Source: WQUF01 sp031549525
GTDB lineage: Bacteria; Bacillota; Clostridia; Clostridiales; Clostridiaceae
Assembly (NCBI GenBank): GCA_031549525.1
Contig: JAVBPQ010000160.1
Span: forward strand, 1-8,517
Length of the DNA stretch: 8,517 nucleotides
Reading direction: 5' to 3'
This document shows, one piece after another, positions 6,342-8,517 of the stretch (its first letter is position 1; each line of letters starts with the position of its first letter). Both the position numbers and the translations under genes were made by a program. The notes below the pieces were generated by a model, which saw only the letters and a program-made list of their open reading frames with translations, had not been told where the DNA came from and ran no database searches.

Positions 6342-7721
6342 ATGAATACAAAAAAATACCCTGCTGAACCATTTAGAATCAAGGTTGTTGAAGTTCCAAA
6401 TATTTTAACCAAAGAAGAAAGAGAACAAGAAATGAAAAATGCAGGATACAATACCTTTTTATTAAAATCAGAAGATTGTTATATAGATCTTTTGACTGAT
6501 AGCGGTACAAATGCTATGAGCGACAGGCAATGGGCAGGTCTTATGATAGGAGATGAAGCCTATGCTGGATCTAGAAACTGGCTTCATCTTGAGAGAACTG
6601 TAAAAGAATATTATGGTTTTAAACATATTATTCCAACTCATCAAGGTAGAGGTGCTGAAAATATACTATCTAGGCTTAAAATTAAATCTGGAGATTTCGT
6701 TCCTGGAAATATGTATTTTACAACTACAAGATTCCATCAGGAAGCTAATGGTGCAACTTTTAGAGATATAATCTGTGATGAAGCTCATGATTCTTCAATC
6801 AATGTTCCTTTTAAAGGAAATATAGACTTAAATAAGCTTCAAGCTTTAATAGATGAAGTTGGTGCAGATAAAATACCTTATATATGCCTTGCAGTTACTG
6901 TAAATCTTGCAGGAGGTCAACCTGTTTCCATGGCTAATATGAGAGAAGTTAAAAAATTAGCTAGTAAATATGGAATAGATGTTTTCTTTGATGCTACTCG
7001 TTGTGTTGAAAATGCATATTTTATTAAGACAAGAGAGCCTGGTTACGAAAATGTGACAATAAAGGATATAGTTAAAGAAATGTTCAGCTATGCAGATGGT
7101 GCAACTATGAGCGGAAAGAAAGATTGTCTTGTTAATATAGGCGGATTTTTAGCTATGAATGATGATAATCTCTATACCAGAGCTCGTGAAATGGTTGTTG
7201 TATTTGAAGGTATGCCTTCTTATGGCGGAATGGCTGGCCGTGATATGGAAGCTATGGCAATTGGTATTGAAGAAAGTGTGCGCTTTGAATACATCCAACA
7301 CAGAGTTGAGCAGGTTGCATATTTAGGAGATAAACTCCTTGAAGCAGGAGTTCCTATAGTAGAGCCAATTGGAGGTCATGCTGTTTTCCTTGATGCAAAA
7401 AGATTTCTCCCTCACTTAACTCAAGATGAATTTCCAGCTCAATCCTTGGCTGCGCATCTTTATATAGAATCTGGCGTTCGCTCTATGGAAAGAGGTATAG
7501 TATCTTCAGGTCGTGATATAAAGACAGGTGAAAATCATCATCCTAAGCTTGAGCTTGTTCGTCTCACTATTCCAAGAAGAGTATATACATATGCTCATTT
7601 AGACATTGTTGCAGATGCTGTAATAGATCTTTATAAGAAAAGAGATACGATAAGAGGATTAAGATTTGTATATGAACCACCAATGCTGAGATTCTTTAAT
7701 GCAAGATTTGAATTAATTTAG
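6342..7721 (+). CDS. tpl: Tyrosine phenol-lyase (beta-tyrosinase)
   Basis: A complete 459-residue PLP enzyme that splits L-tyrosine into phenol, pyruvate and ammonia in the cytoplasm; the family is tetrameric and activated by K+. Numbered 3 ahead of the Citrobacter freundii enzyme as I recall it, the key residues are present: Y74 (general acid), QGRG with R103, T127 in FTTTR, D217 and R220 in FDATRCVENAY, the PLP lysine K260 in MSGKKD, and the substrate-ring residues M382 and R384 in RSMERG, with F451 in RFFNARF. RSMERG and FTTTR, and the absence of the extra segment seen in tryptophanase after IPTHQGRGAE, separate it from tnaA. GAGGTGA lies 7 bases before the start. It is a single-gene unit with a terminator, divergent from galM-gntR. 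No tyrosine transporter is next to it. The product would let the cell ferment tyrosine, releasing phenol. Confidence 0.95.
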   Translation: MNTKKYPAEPFRIKVVEVPNILTKEEREQEMKNAGYNTFLLKSEDCYIDLLTDSGTNAMSDRQWAGLMIGDEAYAGSRNWLHLERTVKEYYGFKHIIPTHQGRGAENILSRLKIKSGDFVPGNMYFTTTRFHQEANGATFRDIICDEAHDSSINVPFKGNIDLNKLQALIDEVGADKIPYICLAVTVNLAGGQPVSMANMREVKKLASKYGIDVFFDATRCVENAYFIKTREPGYENVTIKDIVKEMFSYADGATMSGKKDCLVNIGGFLAMNDDNLYTRAREMVVVFEGMPSYGGMAGRDMEAMAIGIEESVRFEYIQHRVEQVAYLGDKLLEAGVPIVEPIGGHAVFLDAKRFLPHLTQDEFPAQSLAAHLYIESGVRSMERGIVSSGRDIKTGENHHPKLELVRLTIPRRVYTYAHLDIVADAVIDLYKKRDTIRGLRFVYEPPMLRFFNARFELI

Positions 7722-7745
7722 AAAAATTTAAAACCTAAACCATAT

Positions 7746-7778
7746 GGGCAGTATAGTATAACTAGACTGTCCTTTTTT
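7746..7778 (+). terminator. Intrinsic terminator of tpl
   Basis: GGGCAGT (7746-7752) pairs with ACTGTCC (7766-7772), including one G-U. After one mismatch, TAGT (7754-7757) pairs with ACTA (7761-7764) around a 3-base loop. Six T follow at 7773-7778. This is a textbook rho-independent terminator 24 bases after the tpl stop. Confidence 0.88.
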
Positions 7779-7792
7779 AAAATAATATTATA

Positions 7793-7820
7793 AAGAGCAA
7801 CTACTTTAATAATTGCTCTT
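7793..7820. repeat. Hairpin downstream of tpl, possible terminator for the - strand
   Basis: AAGAGCAA (7793-7800) and TTGCTCTT (7813-7820) form a perfect 8-bp stem with a 12-base loop. There is no T-run on the + strand side. On the - strand the stem is followed by an AT-rich tail with TTTATAATATTATTTT, so it could end transcription coming from the right. Confidence 0.5.
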
Positions 7821-7848
7821 AATGGACATTATGTAGTTATTTTATCAA

Positions 7849-7912
7849 ACAATACCGTAAACCCACTTGTTTAAACAATGTGGATATAAGGTATTTGTCT
7901 TCTTTAAAGACA
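7849..7912 (+). other. Nested stem-loops left of the mobile-element-like segment
   Basis: AATACC (7851-7856) pairs with GGTATT (7890-7895) around an inner hairpin, CCAC (7863-7866) with GTGG (7880-7883), which itself encloses the 12-base palindrome TTGTTTAAACAA (7867-7878). Directly after it TGTCTT (7896-7901) pairs with AAGACA (7907-7912). No open frame runs through it. It could be the 5' part of a longer structured RNA, the end of another element, or a regulatory site; I cannot tell which. Confidence 0.4.
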
Positions 7913-8009
7913 GTTTTAAACACAAGTTTGATTTGTTGTTGTATAATCAACTAATCCAGTCTAAACTGGCAACAAGCAAAAGTTGTAAAAACGATCATTG
8001 AAAAGTGAA

Positions 8010-8246
8010 CAAAGTATACGGTTTTAGGAGTCAAACATCTCCTAAGTAAAACTTTGTATGTAGTCCCGTTTAAGACTATAAACTGAACTATATGGTTTGG
8101 TAATAGAGCCATAGCCTAAGCTACTATATGTACTGGCTTAGGAGGGGCAATGACATGCCCTAAGCTTTGGGGAACTACTCTTAACAGAAATGGACCTAGA
8201 GACTACCACCAAAGAATCCTCTTGCGTTAGCTATGGGGAGTGTCAA
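8010..8246 (+). ncRNA. Omega-RNA-like structured segment (TnpB/IscB guide RNA type)
   Basis: Omega RNAs are guide RNAs that end at the element's right end, so that the flanking DNA becomes the guide. Helices seen here: CAAAG/CTTTG (8010-8014, 8052-8056) around TTAGGAG/CTCCTAA (8024-8030, 8039-8045); CCTAAGC/GCTTAGG (8115-8121, 8136-8142); GGGCA/TGCCC (8145-8149, 8156-8160); a long-range helix TGGT-tt-GGTA (8093-8102) with TACCACCA (8204-8211); and the right-end hairpin (8217-8239). TAGTCCC (8061-8067) can pair with GGGaACTA (8170-8177), crossing the long-range helix, a possible pseudoknot; omega RNAs are known for such folds. Assignment is by position and architecture, not by a covariance match. 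The predicted guide begins at 8247. Confidence 0.42.
8214..8246 (+). repeat. IS608-type right-end hairpin with guide and cleavage motifs
   Basis: GAAT (8214-8217) precedes an imperfect hairpin: TCCTC (8217-8221) pairs with GGGGA (8235-8239), T8234 is bulged, TTGC (8222-8225) pairs with GCTA (8230-8233) except one T-T mismatch, and the loop is GTTA. TCAA (8243-8246) follows. In IS608, as I recall it, the right end likewise has the guide GAAT, a hairpin with a bulged T that TnpA reads, and the cleavage site TCAA. The right arm GCTATGGGGAG is essentially that of IS608, while the left arm has drifted. Confidence 0.68.
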
Positions 8247-8311
8247 TTAAATAAAAGGGCAGTTAACACCCTGTGATTTTTAACCCTTAGTGCAACAGCC
8301 CCTTTATTTAA
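8247..8311. terminator. 65-base imperfect stem-loop, probable terminator of the - strand gene
   Basis: TTAAATAAAAGGGC (8247-8260) and GCCCCTTTATTTAA (8298-8311) pair at 13 of 14 positions. After an A-A mismatch, GTT/AAC and CAC/GTG extend the stem inward. On the - strand it starts at the stop codon of the partial CDS and ends in TTTTATTTAATTG, so it can act as its terminator. On the + strand it starts at the first base after the TCAA right end. The inner part (8287-8302) reads on the - strand GGGGCTGTTGCACTAA, which resembles the tip of some DDE insertion sequences, so a tiny element end is an alternative. Confidence 0.5.
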
Positions 8312-8517
8312 ATATCATATATCCCAATTATTCTCTTCTTACCAGTATATGAGCAACTGTAGTACACAATAGCATGCCATCCATTATAATCTCTCCATAC
8401 CTCCATATAATAATCGGGATTGGAAACTTGCTCAGAAACTTGCTCGGAAACTTGCTCAGAAACTTGCAAACAACCATTATAAACTTTAACTATATTGCTA
8501 CTGCAATATCTTTGACC
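8308..8517 (-). CDS. 3' end of an unrecognised CDS running off the window
   Basis: The - strand is open from the right edge to a TAA at 8310-8308, giving 69 residues with the start beyond the window. The sequence begins GQRYCSSNIVKVYNGC, continues with the repeat VSEQVSEQVSEQVS, and ends in an aromatic-rich stretch (YYMEVWRDYNGWHAIVYYSC, then GKKRIIGIYDI). I do not recognise a family. A 12-bp repeat encodes the VSEQ... segment without breaking the frame, and a stem-loop terminator follows the stop, both of which favour a real gene. The Trp/Tyr/Gly-rich tail looks like a compact beta-rich domain. The length of 69 open codons in AT-rich DNA is suggestive but not proof; it could be a decayed gene. 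Confidence 0.5.
   Translation of the reverse strand, partial: GQRYCSSNIVKVYNGCLQVSEQVSEQVSEQVSNPDYYMEVWRDYNGWHAIVYYSCSYTGKKRIIGIYDI
8423..8467. repeat. 12-bp tandem repeat, 3.75 copies
   Basis: GAAACTTGCTCA occurs at 8423, 8435 (last base G), 8447 and as a 9-base partial copy at 8459. Read on the - strand it encodes repeats of the four residues VSEQ within the partial CDS. The unit is a multiple of three, so copy-number changes by slippage would keep the frame. Confidence 0.92.

Larger units (their letters stand above)
7933..8246 (+). mobile_element. Non-autonomous IS200/IS605 (IS608-like) element remnant, no ORF
   Basis: The right boundary is well supported by the GAAT-hairpin-TCAA right end (see the entry at 8214). 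The left boundary is a proposal: TTGAT (7928-7932), a known target and TAM of some family members (for example ISDra2), is followed 24 bases later by a hairpin CCAGT/ACTGG with loop CTAA (7956-7969). TTGATT also pairs with AATCAA at 7945-7950. The implied element is 314 bases with no transposase (TnpA) or nuclease (TnpB/IscB) gene; all frames are closed. GC content near 40% in the right part contrasts with the AT-rich flanks. The left-end hairpin does not have the bulged-T form of the right end, so the left limit may be wrong. It could also be the decayed right end of a longer element. Confidence 0.5.

Noticed and set aside
6342..7721. Tryptophanase (tnaA)
   Set aside because: The protein lacks the extra segment after IPTHQGRGAE and has RSMERG and FTTTR, which are typical of tyrosine phenol-lyase and not of tryptophanase.
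7933..8246. Group I intron or IStron core, suggested by CCTAGAGACTA near 8195-8205
   Set aside because: The motif resembles the conserved R element of group I introns, but no matching S element (a TAGTC-containing strand) lies downstream, and the first helix pairs the putative splice-site U with A instead of G. The IS608-type right end explains the region better.
8270..8302. End of a separate DDE insertion sequence (TTAGTGCAACAGCCCC)
   Set aside because: The tip looks IS-like, but no transposase or clear partner end is present and the bases are accounted for by the terminator-like stem; kept only as an alternative.
8423..8467. CRISPR-like repeats
   Set aside because: The copies are 12 bp, directly adjacent with no spacers, and keep an open reading frame; this is a simple tandem repeat.

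Overview
This AT-rich window (intergenic DNA roughly 20-30% GC; long Lys/Asn/Ile-rich proteins; strong GGAGG-type ribosome binding sites; TTG starts) looks like a chromosomal segment of a low-GC Firmicute, most likely Clostridium or a close relative. No species call is possible from sequence reading alone.

Left part (1-2406, + strand): ftsH, a complete membrane AAA+ zinc protease with its own promoter. It is followed by a short unrecognised membrane-anchored or exported protein. A hairpin terminator at 2360-2402 is shared with the convergent genes on the other side. Middle (2407-6118, - strand): two transcription units. One is a zinc-ribbon membrane protein followed, with a 4-base TTGA overlap, by a TPM-domain membrane protein; the pair resembles ydjG-ydjH of the Bacillus subtilis pspA-ydjGHI envelope-stress operon. 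The other is galM (aldose 1-epimerase) followed after 19 bases by a GntR/FCD regulator.

Right-centre (6119-7780): an AT-rich divergent control region with an unusual composite dyad lies between galM and tpl. The tpl gene encodes a complete tyrosine phenol-lyase (tyrosine to phenol, pyruvate and ammonia) and ends in a strong intrinsic terminator.

Right end (7780-8517): about 530 bases without a complete gene, but richer in GC and densely structured. Its best-supported part is a right end of the IS200/IS605 (IS608-like) type at 8214-8246. It has a GAAT guide, a hairpin with a bulged T, and a TCAA cleavage site. It directly follows a structured, gene-less segment (about 7933-8211) that looks like a TnpB/IscB-type guide (omega) RNA without its nuclease or transposase. 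The predicted guide falls in the arm of a 65-base stem-loop, which abuts the 3' end of a CDS on the - strand that runs off the window and carries an in-frame 12-bp tandem repeat. This gene-less, possibly bistable guide-RNA element and the dyad in the tpl promoter are the most interesting items here.
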